DNA from: Gemmatimonadota bacterium
Lineage (GTDB): Bacteria; Latescibacterota; UBA2968
Length of the DNA stretch: 64,000 nucleotides
NCBI GenBank assembly: GCA_002714465.1
Contig: PAXL01000026.1
Span: forward strand, 68,287 to 132,286
Direction of reading: 5' to 3'
In this document: positions 17,640 through 26,653 of the stretch, piece by piece
Position numbering within the stretch: position 1 is the first letter of the stretch
Layout of the letters: every line of letters begins with the position of its first letter
Translations under genes and position numbers: made by a program
The notes under the pieces: generated by a model
Databases searched by the model: none
What the model was told of the DNA's origin: nothing
Seen by the model: the letters and a program-made list of their open reading frames with translations, nothing else

Positions 17640-20006
17640 CTACTCTCGTTCGAAGTTTACCCCGTCACCCACTACGCGCACGGATCCGGATGTCGCAACA
17701 CCTTCCCAATTCAGGAATTTGCCGCCATCTGGCTGCAGCAAGAACGTAGTCTGGCCTAACTCTGTACGAATCTTGATACCGTATCCGCTCTCGACGGGCT
17801 CCGATTTCTCGATCGACGCCGTCTTTGATCCTGCAGACTTGTAAGGTCGAATCACCGTCACAAATGTCTGGAATGTAAACGGCGTTGGGGGCGTGTTCAT
17901 CAGGTGATACTCGACCAGCTTGATCCTCGGTCTCGGAGGCGTGTCGAACTTGTCTGTGACTGAGGTCACGAGATCACGAGGCCATAGGAAATCAACATCA
18001 CAGGCGGCGTCCCCGTTTACGACCCGTGCAGACGGTCCGTCGATTGCCATTTCAGTCGGGGCGTGCAAACGCCACTCGAACGAAGACGCTTCCGGCGCCT
18101 GGACCACATCGTAAACAACAATCACGTCCGGCTTCAGAAAGAGGATTTTCCGAGTGAAGCGGTCGAGTATGCCCTCATATGCATTCCCCGCTTCTCCCAC
18201 CACGTAGTCGAGCCGTTCGGACGTGTAAAAATCGGTTATCTCACCCCTAGCGTCGGCCGTACGCTTGCCCTGGCTCTCCCCGTTAACGGTAATGCTGTTA
18301 ACCGACTTCGTGTGCCACATCCATTCTTTGTGGTGCTCGCTCCCGTAGCTGTCACGCCGGCCGGTCCGAATCAGCAGGCGCTCCCCGAACGCATACAGCA
18401 GAAAAGCGTTATTGGAATCGTATCCGTGACTCTGCGTTCCAAACGGGCTACTCTTGAACACGATCTCCACGTTCTCTTTCGCGTCGATCAGGTTCGTGTT
18501 CAGATACGCCTGTCCCACACCTTTGAACAACCTCGCTGTCGGAAGATCCGTCGGTTTCTTCGGTTTAATGCCCGGAAGAGCTCCACGGATGTAGTCCACA
18601 TATCCGCGGGGACGATCCTCCTTCCCGTGCACATCGACATACCATTGCCAATGCGGGTTCCCAGCCTGCGCCGCGAAGACGCGCATCAGATTCACATTGT
18701 CGTCTGAATCGCGTCTTGCCGTCAGATCCCCGAACCCGCCCCCTCTCGTCCCAGGTGGTTGTAGATACATCGCATAGTAACCGACCTGTGAGTAATACGG
18801 TTTGTCGAAGGCGTTTATCTCCGTAGCCGCCCGCATAATGTCGGCCCACCACGTGAATCTGGACTGATAGCTGTTCCAGTAGGCCGTTCCCTCGTGCCAT
18901 CCGCCATCGTCGTCGTTCCAAACCGGGTAGGTGTTCGCAAAGACATTCATCGCGAACCAGACCCACTCCTCCGCTCCTTTCACCTCACCAAGGAACGTGA
19001 TTCCGATCTCACCGAGAAAATGCCAGGCCCTGTTCGCGTGACTGCCATAGGGTCGCCAGAAGTGGCGTGGATTGAGATGATCGTTCATCTCGTCGCCACG
19101 GATCTTCATCAATCCACGACACACATCCCGTTCCTCCTCAGTCAGGTAGTCGTAGAGGAAGGTGTATGTGCGGCAGAAATAGTAGTTGTAGGGCATCCCG
19201 GCTTCATCGTTGTAGCGGTAGCCAGTCGAACCTTTGGGATCCCACTCAGCGCAAGCCATCAGGATCCGCTTGGCCTCGGCAGCATAGGCTTCGTTGCCGT
19301 CGAGCAGCCACGTAAAGGCGAGCGTGGCCGCTCCGTTCATAGTCTTCTGGGTGTAACGCCGATTCCCCCACCAGACCTCACGCCATCGGTCACTTCCACG
19401 AACCATATCGTCGTCGTAAAGTGGCGGTTCTTCTGTTGGAACAGGATCTTCCAGCAATTCATTGCATTCCGCGACCAGGGCCTGGTAATGTGCCTGTAGA
19501 TCGGTCTCTCTGCGAACCCTCAGATCTACAAGATCCTCGGGACGCAGGAACAAACGTGGATGAGTTCTGGGAATGCGGTCGATCAACTCCGCAAGATCCG
19601 GAAGCGGCATCTCTACTGCACTCTCCGGAATCGTGAATGCGCGTGTCTGGCTCCAAGACGAGCGCTCTCCCATCCGGCTGGTGAACTGAAATCGCCAGAA
19701 ATACGATCCCGGAGAAAAAGTTCGAGTCGGTGTGTGGACGTTGTAGCTAATATCCTTGGCAGTATAGACCACATCTCTAAATGCGTCGTCCCCCGACACC
19801 TCCAAGATGTAGCTCACTGCATCTTGCTGAGGACGCCACGAGAAATTCGGCGGATTGACGGCGAGAGTCTCCTGCTGAACGGGCCGAAAACCCCAACGGC
19901 CGGGTTCTGCCGGTGCCTCATCAATCGTCACGCTCGCTTGCAGCGCCCCAAAAAACACCAATGTCATGAGCGTAATGCCAACTGCGTGGCTGTCGAGCAG
20001 GAACAT
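17640..20006 (-). CDS. Exported DUF4962/heparinase II/III-like polysaccharide lyase
   Basis: The protein starts at the internal ATG preceded by GGAGA, giving the signal sequence MFLLDSHAVGITLMTLVFFG and a mature protein of about 765 residues. Residues about 25-130 are an Ig-like sandwich (WGFRPVQQETLAVNPPNFSW, typical of DUF4962 proteins). A helical toroid follows with HPRLFLRPEDL, NDEAGMPYNYYFCRTY, SHANRAWHFLGE and GGWHEGTAYWNSY. The C-terminal heparinase II/III-like beta domain has PFGTQSHGYDSNNAFLLYA. Tyr and His residues in these motifs would be the acid/base pair of the lyase. The likely substrate is a uronic-acid glycan such as alginate, heparin-like or ulvan-like material, degraded in the periplasm. 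The gene is divergent from a NodB-like deacetylase. Confidence 0.87.
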   Translation of the reverse strand: MFLLDSHAVGITLMTLVFFGALQASVTIDEAPAEPGRWGFRPVQQETLAVNPPNFSWRPQQDAVSYILEVSGDDAFRDVVYTAKDISYNVHTPTRTFSPGSYFWRFQFTSRMGERSSWSQTRAFTIPESAVEMPLPDLAELIDRIPRTHPRLFLRPEDLVDLRVRRETDLQAHYQALVAECNELLEDPVPTEEPPLYDDDMVRGSDRWREVWWGNRRYTQKTMNGAATLAFTWLLDGNEAYAAEAKRILMACAEWDPKGSTGYRYNDEAGMPYNYYFCRTYTFLYDYLTEEERDVCRGLMKIRGDEMNDHLNPRHFWRPYGSHANRAWHFLGEIGITFLGEVKGAEEWVWFAMNVFANTYPVWNDDDGGWHEGTAYWNSYQSRFTWWADIMRAATEINAFDKPYYSQVGYYAMYLQPPGTRGGGFGDLTARRDSDDNVNLMRVFAAQAGNPHWQWYVDVHGKEDRPRGYVDYIRGALPGIKPKKPTDLPTARLFKGVGQAYLNTNLIDAKENVEIVFKSSPFGTQSHGYDSNNAFLLYAFGERLLIRTGRRDSYGSEHHKEWMWHTKSVNSITVNGESQGKRTADARGEITDFYTSERLDYVVGEAGNAYEGILDRFTRKILFLKPDVIVVYDVVQAPEASSFEWRLHAPTEMAIDGPSARVVNGDAACDVDFLWPRDLVTSVTDKFDTPPRPRIKLVEYHLMNTPPTPFTFQTFVTVIRPYKSAGSKTASIEKSEPVESGYGIKIRTELGQTTFLLQPDGGKFLNWEGVATSGSVRVVGDGVNFERE

Positions 20007-20048
20007 CTTTATTTGTCTCCAATCTGACCGTCGAAAGAAGCGGGTAGC

Positions 20049-20077
20049 TTGACACTGAATGGGAGTGCGAGTATTTT
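20049..20077 (+). promoter_or_regulatory. Sigma70-type promoter for the deacetylase-PhyH pair, apparently leaderless
   Basis: TTGACA at 20049-20054 and TATTTT at 20072-20077 are separated by 17 bases. The ATG at 20087 follows only nine bases after the -10 box, and no Shine-Dalgarno is present, so the mRNA would start at or next to the start codon. Confidence 0.65.
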
Positions 20078-20086
20078 CGGCGCGCA

Positions 20087-20779
20087 ATGATCCGAAATCA
20101 ACTCGTAATTTTAAAGGCGGACGATGTAAGAGAAGATAATCCGCCCTTCCTAGACAACTGGGCACGATTCGCTGACATCATCCGAGAAGCAAACGTAAAG
20201 GCCGCTTTGGGTCTAATCGGAGACTCGCTCATCGCCCCCTCGGACGCGTTCCTGAACAGCGTCGTCGAGTTGTCACAGGATCGCCGATTCGAGATCTGGA
20301 ACCACGGATTCGATCATCACCTCAGACGAGAACGCAACAATGGCAGCGCCTACTCCGAGTTCCACAATACCTCGCTTGACCATCAGCGTCACCATCTGAA
20401 AGAGACACAGAGACTTGCCAAAGAAAGGCTCGGTCTCACGTTTACAACCTTCGGCGCGCCCGGTAACCACATTGACGACAATACCTGGCAGGCAGTCGAC
20501 GCGATCGACGACCTGATTGTCTGGCTCTACGGCGATACACGGTCGACGGCTCACATCCTGGAGCGGACAATCAACATCGAGCAGCCGACACACTACCCGA
20601 ACTTCGAAGGCTTCCGGAATGACTACCGCGCCGACATTCCGGTCCTAACACTGCAACTACATCCAGGTGGCTGGGATGACGACAGGTTCGAGAACTTCAA
20701 GTCCATCCTTCGACTCTTGGGAGACCAAGACGTGTGCTACATTAACCCGACCGAAACGCTCAGCGAGATAGTCAGATGA
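20087..20779 (+). CDS. Polysaccharide deacetylase-like (NodB-fold) protein
   Basis: The 230-residue protein begins LVILKADDVRE, with the Asp-Asp pair of the NodB metal/catalytic site. It has FEIWNHGFDHH in place of the usual SHTxxH motif, then GAPGNHIDDNTW, and ends with LTLQLHPGGWDDD, which supplies the late His. These keep the order of carbohydrate esterase 4 motifs in divergent form. It probably hydrolyses an amide or ester on a sugar. There is no signal peptide. Its stop overlaps the next ATG (ATGA), so it is translationally coupled to the PhyH gene that follows. The start has no ribosome-binding site and lies right behind a strong promoter. Confidence 0.75.
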   Translation: MIRNQLVILKADDVREDNPPFLDNWARFADIIREANVKAALGLIGDSLIAPSDAFLNSVVELSQDRRFEIWNHGFDHHLRRERNNGSAYSEFHNTSLDHQRHHLKETQRLAKERLGLTFTTFGAPGNHIDDNTWQAVDAIDDLIVWLYGDTRSTAHILERTINIEQPTHYPNFEGFRNDYRADIPVLTLQLHPGGWDDDRFENFKSILRLLGDQDVCYINPTETLSEIVR

Positions 20780-21648
20780 GCACTCTACCAGATACGTGTA
20801 TCGATCAGTTCAAGAGAGAGGGATACACCGCTATCGGCGAATTCTTCGACGAACGCGAGATCATAGCAATGCGCGCCGAGCTGGACCGGTTCAAGCGTGA
20901 CGGCCTCCTGCGAAACGTCGCGACAGAGGGTAACGGTCAAACCCATTCCGGCACGTCTCAGAACCTCCAGATCTGTCCGATCACCCCACAGAGCTCCTTC
21001 TATCGCTCCTTCCAGTTCCATCCCCTGGTCCTGTCAGCCGTTGGCGCCCTAATCGGTGAACCCTTCGTCCATTATTTGGACCAAATTTTCCTCAAGCCGG
21101 GCAAGACCGGCCTTGGGACGAACTGGCATCAGGACAACGCGTACTTCAAAGTCGAAGACCCGACAAAGGGCACGGCAATGTGGGTCGCCCTCCACGATGC
21201 CACAGTCGAAAACGGCACCATCCACGTGATCCCCGGGAGTCACGAGACCCCCTTCGATCACGGCCGCGATCCCTTTAGCGATCATCACATCCGTTGCGAA
21301 GTCCCTGAAGAGAAGGCCGTCCCAGTCGAACTCCCTGCCGGTGGCGTGGTCTTCTTCAACTTTGGTATCGCCCACGCCACCCGCGCCAACACAACGAATA
21401 GGGAACGCGCAGGTCTCGCCCTCCACTTCCTCCGAAGCGACCACATTCCCGAACACGGCTACGACCGCTTCACCCACCTGACAGGCGCTGAAGCAAGCGG
21501 CGGCCTGTCAGAGTTCGGCGCAAGAGTTGAAGGAACCTGGCCCAACGAAGTCGACAGACTACTCTCATCTGCCGCCGCGAGCGGAAAAGGAGTAGAAGCG
21601 TCGCTACGTGATCCTCAGCTTTCCTGCACGTCACACCCTAAACCCTAA
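20776..21648 (+). CDS. Phytanoyl-CoA dioxygenase (PhyH) family oxygenase
   Basis: This 290-residue protein has the complete PhyH iron site: NWHQDNAYF (His-x-Asp), the distal His in FGIAHATRANTT, and the 2-oxoglutarate-binding Arg in RERAGLALHF. MWVALHDATVENGTIHVIPG is the conserved core. It should be an Fe(II)/2-oxoglutarate-dependent hydroxylase acting on a small molecule in the cytoplasm. It overlaps the deacetylase-like gene by four bases, so the two are made together. The contrast with the HxG-type PhyH protein 4 kb upstream is notable. The substrate is not known. Confidence 0.9.
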   Translation: MSTLPDTCIDQFKREGYTAIGEFFDEREIIAMRAELDRFKRDGLLRNVATEGNGQTHSGTSQNLQICPITPQSSFYRSFQFHPLVLSAVGALIGEPFVHYLDQIFLKPGKTGLGTNWHQDNAYFKVEDPTKGTAMWVALHDATVENGTIHVIPGSHETPFDHGRDPFSDHHIRCEVPEEKAVPVELPAGGVVFFNFGIAHATRANTTNRERAGLALHFLRSDHIPEHGYDRFTHLTGAEASGGLSEFGARVEGTWPNEVDRLLSSAAASGKGVEASLRDPQLSCTSHPKP

Positions 21649-21666
21649 ACCTCAAGTCGGCCAGCC

Positions 21667-23052
21667 GTGATCTCCTTCACCTCTGTCGGCACCGCCCGTG
21701 ACGTCGGCGATTCCGCCTACCTCATCCAGGCCGACGGCACGTCGATCCTGCTCGATGCGGGCGTTCACCCGCGTCGTGAGGGCTACGACAGCCTTCCGAA
21801 CTATGACCTGATCAAGGATATCGACGTCGAGGCGATTCTGGTGTCGCACTGTCATTTGGATCACCTTGGCTCTCTGCCAATCGCACTCCAGTATTTCCCT
21901 CACGCGCGAGTGATAATGACGGATGCCTCCGCCACGCTCGCCCCCACACTGCTCGAGAACACCGTACGCGTGATGGAACGGATCCGTGACGAGGAGGGTA
22001 TCGCCGAATATCCGCTCTACAGCCGAATGGATGTGGATGCAATGTCATATGTCTTCCAGGGGTTCCAACCAGACAGATCGTTCCCAATCTACAGTGAGTT
22101 AGCCAAGGACGGTGCCGATTTTAACGCCAGGTTCTACGATGCGGGACACATCCTGGGAGCGGCAGGGATTTTTCTCCAGACACCGTCAGGGAACGTTTTC
22201 TACACGGGAGATACGACCGCCCACGACCAGGAGATCATCCCGCGAGCTCAGTATCCACAAGGCAAGGTCGATCTACTAATCACCGAATGTACACTCGGGG
22301 CTGATGAACGGGCTGAATTCAGAACGAGAAGAGAAGAGAAGGAGCGATTTGCGACGGCCGTAACCACGATGATCGAGCGAGGGGGCTCTGTATTGATCCC
22401 GGCGTTCTCGCTTGGACGCACCCAAGAGATGCTTGCGATGATCCACAAGATGCGTGAGCGCGGTCAAGTCCCGGATGTCGAGATCTATACAGCCGGCTTT
22501 GGTGGAGTCCTCTCCGAGGTATATGACAACACCGCCTCCAGAACACGACGGATGGACGCGGATCTCCGACTACGGAAGCTCGACATACGGCCGTTGCCCA
22601 GAGACGTGACGCGCGGCCCCCACCTGAAGCGACCAAGTATAATCGTTGTATCATCTGGCATGATGGCCGAACACACGATGTCCTATCGAATGGCAGAGAA
22701 GATGCTCCCCTACGACCATCACGGTATCTTCTTTGTCGGCTACATCGACCCAGCCATGCCGGGTCACCGGGTGATGACCGCCCACAAGGGTCAGGTCCTC
22801 AGAATGACGGATGCAGGCAAGGCAATTCCGGTCGCCGCAAGGATTGAGAAATTCCACTTCTCCGCCCATTCCAACCGCCGTCAGATCACGCAGATGGTCG
22901 AAATCCTCAAACCGAAGTGGACGCTGCTCGTGCACGGTGAACTTGAAGCAGCACAATGGTTCAAAAAAGAAATCCAGGCGCGAGCAATACCGACAGAGGT
23001 TGTGATTCCGGAGGAGAACAAGGAACTGCAGTTCGAGTTGGAGAACGTGTAG
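21667..23052 (+). CDS. Metallo-beta-lactamase/beta-CASP RNA nuclease family protein
   Basis: The 461-residue protein has the MBL metal motif HCHLDH at 61-66, GHILGAAG and TGDTTAHD, then the beta-CASP region with IPAFSLGRTQE and SSGMM. The final motifs HFSAHSNRRQI and LVHGE form the CPSF-like C-terminus. Members of this group are RNA endo/exonucleases related to CPSF73 and RNase J, and this one has the compact domain order of bacterial YsxB/CPSF-like proteins. It would act in cytoplasmic RNA processing. It starts at GTG 18 bases after the PhyH gene and may be read from the same transcript, though the functions look unrelated. Confidence 0.9.
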   Translation: MISFTSVGTARDVGDSAYLIQADGTSILLDAGVHPRREGYDSLPNYDLIKDIDVEAILVSHCHLDHLGSLPIALQYFPHARVIMTDASATLAPTLLENTVRVMERIRDEEGIAEYPLYSRMDVDAMSYVFQGFQPDRSFPIYSELAKDGADFNARFYDAGHILGAAGIFLQTPSGNVFYTGDTTAHDQEIIPRAQYPQGKVDLLITECTLGADERAEFRTRREEKERFATAVTTMIERGGSVLIPAFSLGRTQEMLAMIHKMRERGQVPDVEIYTAGFGGVLSEVYDNTASRTRRMDADLRLRKLDIRPLPRDVTRGPHLKRPSIIVVSSGMMAEHTMSYRMAEKMLPYDHHGIFFVGYIDPAMPGHRVMTAHKGQVLRMTDAGKAIPVAARIEKFHFSAHSNRRQITQMVEILKPKWTLLVHGELEAAQWFKKEIQARAIPTEVVIPEENKELQFELENV

Positions 23053-23084
23053 ATGAGCGAGCTAATAGCCGTTCGTTCTTAGCT

Positions 23085-23105
23085 GGAAGCATAAACGGTG
23101 CTTCC
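23085..23105 (+). terminator. Stem-loop between convergent genes, possible weak terminator
   Basis: GGAAGCA and TGCTTCC form a perfect 7-bp stem around a 7-base loop just after the nuclease gene. No T-run follows, so it may act only as an mRNA 3' end structure. Confidence 0.3.
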
Positions 23106-23181
23106 GGTCCTCCAACATAAATACCCTCGACCATGAATGGCCAAGGGCACCAAAGAAACAGCCTCCAGGCTACTTGCTGCC

Positions 23182-23490
23182 TTACGGCACGATCACCACC
23201 GCTTTTCGCACTCGCTCCGCGACACGTAATTCCTCCCAGGTCACCTTCTTCCGACCCCGATCGAACGTCGCAACGGTCAGCACATTCTTCTCGACCTGCA
23301 CGACTGTCCCCTGTATCAGCTCCCCATCTTTCTTCAAAAGCTTCACATCCTCACCGGGGTTCACTGCGTTGAATGACCGAATCACTTCGTAGCTCTGGTA
23401 GGTATACGTCTTCGAGCACGATGCAAGCATCGGCGCAAGCAGCAACAGGATCAGTAGGGCTTTCCGCACGTTCGTGTTCCCCTGTATCAT
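23182..23490 (-). CDS. Small putative lipoprotein
   Basis: The 102-residue protein has a lipoprotein signal peptide (KALLILLLLAPMLASC) with the lipobox ending at Cys25. The mature part of about 75 residues is a small beta-rich domain (EDVKLLKKDGELIQGTVVQV, NVLTVATFDRGRK) that resembles an SH3/OB-like barrel. It would be anchored to an envelope membrane. It is the last gene of the branched-polyamine operon, its ATG overlapping the stop of the DUF2156 gene (ATGA). Its function is not recognised. Confidence 0.72.
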   Translation of the reverse strand: MIQGNTNVRKALLILLLLAPMLASCSKTYTYQSYEVIRSFNAVNPGEDVKLLKKDGELIQGTVVQVEKNVLTVATFDRGRKKVTWEELRVAERVRKAVVIVP

Positions 23491-24401
23491 CGACTGAGAG
23501 AATAGACTCGTCGCAATTCGACAGGCCTGAACATCTGTTTGTGTTGCCGGAGACCATCCAGACCTAGGTCTCCGGCATCATTTACGCGTCTATAGTCGGC
23601 CAACGCTCTGTACACGTGAAGCCTCAGGAACGCGGACAATCCAGGAAACTCCGGATCCGTCTTGGCGACAAAGAAAGATGCCTGATCCGAGGTCATTCGA
23701 CCAGCCATTGCGAAACCGGCCAGACGCCCTGAAACGGTCACACACCATCCATCCAGATCTTGAACGCCCCAGTCGCCAAACCGATCCAACGCAGCGTTCG
23801 TGTATCCCCAATCAAGGAGAAATGGCTGCTTACGACCCTGAATCCGTCGCCACTTCTTCATCAGGTCGCGGCAATCAGCCAAGTCGTCAGTTTCCAGCGC
23901 TCTGCATTCGGGCTGAAGCCGCGCCTCAATCTGCCTGACCCGCTTGCGAAGCGTCTTGTACTCGCTCCCCTCCATCGCGCTGATGCGGGACGGGTCGTAG
24001 CAGTATTCCAGCTCCTTCTCTTCCACCTCATATCCGGCTGACCGGGCCGTCTCAGCATCCTCGCTGTCGCACCAGAGCACCCGCGGGTCCAGATCTGTCA
24101 ACTCGCGCAGGGAGTCACACATACGAGTCATTGCACCCGGATCGAATGGAATCGGTGGCACCAAGAGGTTGTAGACGACGCGCTTTCGGTCCGTGCGAGC
24201 GAGAATAAACAACAGCGACTCGTATGTACCAACGAGAACGCGCCTTCCAGGTGGCAGATGGTAGCAGGTCAGAAACGGCGCGTAGTAACACCAAGCACGC
24301 TTGCCCGCCCGATCGAAGGCATCGAACAGCGTTGGGGTGTCGGAGGGAACGATTTCGTGAAAACTGCCGGGGAGATCATCCACGCTTCTTGCCTCGGACA
24401 T
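23487..24401 (-). CDS. DUF2156 family protein (phosphatidylglycerol lysyltransferase C-terminal/FemAB-like acyltransferase fold)
   Basis: The protein is about 304 residues with a tandem GNAT-like layout. A central basic helix, SEYKTLRKRVRQIEARL, is followed by FLLDWGYTNAALDRFGDWG, LAGFAMAGRM, QASFFVAKTDPEFPGLSAFL and a C-terminal VNDAGDLGLDGLRQHK. This matches the DUF2156 domain found at the C-terminus of lysyl-phosphatidylglycerol synthases. No membrane segments are present, so it is the soluble transferase module alone. The ATG lies inside the end of bpsA (26-base overlap). Neighbours suggest it may attach a polyamine or amino acid to an acceptor, but this is inference. A TTG start 21 codons upstream is possible. 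Confidence 0.75.
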   Translation of the reverse strand: MSEARSVDDLPGSFHEIVPSDTPTLFDAFDRAGKRAWCYYAPFLTCYHLPPGRRVLVGTYESLLFILARTDRKRVVYNLLVPPIPFDPGAMTRMCDSLRELTDLDPRVLWCDSEDAETARSAGYEVEEKELEYCYDPSRISAMEGSEYKTLRKRVRQIEARLQPECRALETDDLADCRDLMKKWRRIQGRKQPFLLDWGYTNAALDRFGDWGVQDLDGWCVTVSGRLAGFAMAGRMTSDQASFFVAKTDPEFPGLSAFLRLHVYRALADYRRVNDAGDLGLDGLRQHKQMFRPVELRRVYSLSR

Positions 24402-25386
24402 CTCTGGTGTAAAGGGGGCCCTTATAGAACTCGCCGGAAAGGTGCGAAGATCCACCGTAGACAAGCCGGATCATCTGGCTAGAACCAGCTAGAAGCTGAG
24501 CGCCGTCATACTGATTGAAGTCAGGCGTAATCTCCACCAAAGACAGCCCGAGACCCGACAGCGTCTGCCCAATCGCGACACCCTCGGATGGGCTCTTATG
24601 ACCGAAGCTAACAAAACCAAGCTTCCCAACTTCCTGCTTGAGAGCACTCACACCGCGACAGCCAAACAGGCGGAGTCCATCGATGGTGTAAGGTGGGTCG
24701 GTAAAGAAAACATCAGCCTTACCCATCAGCGATTCAGGCAGGGCTTCCCTAAGATCACGGCAGACGGTCTCTACTGGATGCAGCTCCTCCTTACACGCCG
24801 CGATGTAGCCCGTCAATCGATCGTCGACATCCAGTACGACAAGACGTGCTGGCTTGATACCCAGATGCCGCGAAACCAGCCCAACAGCGATCGATGTCAG
24901 GTCATCATCCCCAAGGAAAAGGATGGTCCGTCCCTCTATCGCGTCGTGTTCATACAGATACAGAGCGCGTCTGATGGACGTCTCTGCCGTTGCGTGTGAC
25001 TGATCCAAGGTGAAGTCAGCACCCGGACGCGCTTCAACGATTTTAGCGAATTCCTGGACGAGAGAAAGGACACCTTCAGGTAGGAGTGTAACAGAAGTGA
25101 TCGTGAATCGCTGCTTGCAGGCAATACCGCAGGCAGTCTCCAGGATCTCGACACCCAGGGAGGTCAGCTTTACACCTGTTTCACGGACAGCCAGGCCGCG
25201 CGTCTCGAGCTCGCCCCGAACGGCTGCGACCACCGGAACCGGAATGCCAAGGTCCCGTGCCAATTCTCGGATCGGCACGGGACCTGACCTGTAAATCGCC
25301 CTGAGAACCTTGCGGACACCCTCCGGCCCTTCGTTCAGGCGGGTAGCGTCTGCGAGTTCCTCCAAGAGTCTGGAGGGATCAGACAT
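24376..25386 (-). CDS. bpsA: Branched-chain polyamine synthase, N4-bis(aminopropyl)spermidine synthase family (COG1568)
   Basis: The 336-residue protein has an N-terminal winged-helix region (about 20-85, LRAIYRSGPVPIRELARDLG). An aminopropyltransferase domain follows, with LDQSHAT at 127-133, FLGDDDLTSIA at 157-167 and FTDPPYT at 228-234. GDDDLTS and the DPPY block are hallmarks of BpsA of Thermus and Thermococcus. BpsA transfers aminopropyl groups from decarboxylated SAM to spermidine to make branched quaternary polyamines. Those products are mostly known from thermophiles. Start and stop overlap its neighbours (TAATG upstream, 26 bases downstream), so expression is tightly coupled. No SAM decarboxylase or speE is in the window. 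Confidence 0.85.
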   Translation of the reverse strand: MSDPSRLLEELADATRLNEGPEGVRKVLRAIYRSGPVPIRELARDLGIPVPVVAAVRGELETRGLAVRETGVKLTSLGVEILETACGIACKQRFTITSVTLLPEGVLSLVQEFAKIVEARPGADFTLDQSHATAETSIRRALYLYEHDAIEGRTILFLGDDDLTSIAVGLVSRHLGIKPARLVVLDVDDRLTGYIAACKEELHPVETVCRDLREALPESLMGKADVFFTDPPYTIDGLRLFGCRGVSALKQEVGKLGFVSFGHKSPSEGVAIGQTLSGLGLSLVEITPDFNQYDGAQLLAGSSQMIRLVYGGSSHLSGEFYKGPLYTRDVRGKKRG

Positions 25387-26579
25387 TACTTCTCGGCTGA
25401 CGAGTCCGATCCACCTGCAGCATCTTCTTCGTTGGCAGTTCCGCCTTCGGTCGAGTCTGAGTCCTCGCTTGTCGCTTCATCCTCACCGTCGAAATCGAAG
25501 TCCGTAAAGTCGGGGTCCTCCCATTCGAGCATGTTCTCGTCGTCTTTCTTCTTTCGGAGGATCACGTATATCAACGTCGTCCCACTCGCAAATGCAGCCT
25601 GCACGTAGGAGAGCAACACACCGGTCAGCATGATCAGCATAATACCGAGAACCCGGCCAGACCAAATTACTGAGGCGTTCGGCTGCGTCTCTGCAAGGTC
25701 CGACCAGATCGTTTTCATTTCAGGGTAAGCGTGCAATATAGGAGTACTGAAGTCAACTGGCGGCAGGTAGCCCTGAGCAATCTGGAGCATCCCGACCAGC
25801 TTCTCGTCCATGAACATCCCACACGCCCAACCAATAAGACCGAGAGCCAAGGTCATTAGACCACTCAGGATGACGGTCCCAACATAAACCGAGATCCCGA
25901 GCCACACGAGGTATAGGGCGCTCCGCCAGGGCTGACTCCAGCATACAGAGAATGACTGAATGACGACCTCGAGCGCGTCCTCACCTACTGTCCCCACAAT
26001 CGCAGGCGCGAGCAATATTGAGGCGATGATCGCAAAAACTATGAACACGGCCACAAGTGCAGCGAAGAAAATCGGTATGAATCCGATCGCGAATGCGATC
26101 TCGCCGACTGCCGGAATGACACCGGCGAGCCATCCGATGATCATTCCCGCCACGAGGAATAAAACAAGAAGGGCAAAGCATGCGATCGGACCAAAGACCA
26201 CCCCTCCCCAGTGTTTCCTGATGAACCCGAACGCCTCACCCAAGTTGTAGAAGTCATCGCCACGGAGTTGCTGGTAGGTCACCTTGCACATCATGCTGGT
26301 CGTAAGGAATAGCACGACTGCTGCGATAACCATCGCGACGAGATGCAGAATGGCTGGGAGCCCTCCGACCTTGTCGGGCGCAGCTCCCGGAAACAGACCG
26401 TACGTATGCAACAACTCCGATCCGGTCATTCCGGACATCACATACCCGACCACAACCAGAGCCGAATAGACAAAGTAAGCGATGAACAGACCGCAAAGCC
26501 CGGCCCAGATCTTCTTGCCAGACCATCCCATTCGGACGGCACTGAATAGATCTCGGATGTCAAAATATAGGCTGGCCAT
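25386..26579 (-). CDS. Polytopic membrane protein with acidic C-terminal tail
   Basis: The 397-residue protein has about seven hydrophobic segments, for example GLFIAYFVYSALVVVGYVM, LVAMVIAAVVLFLTTSM, ALLVLFLVAGMIIGWLAGV and ALVAVFIVFAIIASILLAP. They are followed by a charged tail of about 55 residues rich in Asp, Glu and Ser (DFDFDGEDEATSEDSDS). I do not recognise a family with certainty; it looks like a GlpM/YIP1-like or DUF-type inner-membrane protein. The TAA stop overlaps the bpsA ATG. A branched polyamine is strongly cationic, so the acidic tail could be a binding or sensing surface, which is speculation. Confidence 0.75.
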   Translation of the reverse strand: MASLYFDIRDLFSAVRMGWSGKKIWAGLCGLFIAYFVYSALVVVGYVMSGMTGSELLHTYGLFPGAAPDKVGGLPAILHLVAMVIAAVVLFLTTSMMCKVTYQQLRGDDFYNLGEAFGFIRKHWGGVVFGPIACFALLVLFLVAGMIIGWLAGVIPAVGEIAFAIGFIPIFFAALVAVFIVFAIIASILLAPAIVGTVGEDALEVVIQSFSVCWSQPWRSALYLVWLGISVYVGTVILSGLMTLALGLIGWACGMFMDEKLVGMLQIAQGYLPPVDFSTPILHAYPEMKTIWSDLAETQPNASVIWSGRVLGIMLIMLTGVLLSYVQAAFASGTTLIYVILRKKKDDENMLEWEDPDFTDFDFDGEDEATSEDSDSTEGGTANEEDAAGGSDSSAEK

Positions 26580-26653
26580 CGGAAACTCCCAGTAGTATAC
26601 CTGTGAATAAAGATGCCTGCAGCTTCAATAAAATAAGGTGGTTACGCTTTTAC

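Noticed and set aside
23160..23171. Terminator hairpin AGCC-TCCA-GGCT after the lipoprotein gene
   Set aside because: A 4-bp stem is too short to support, although GTTTCTTT follows on the minus strand.
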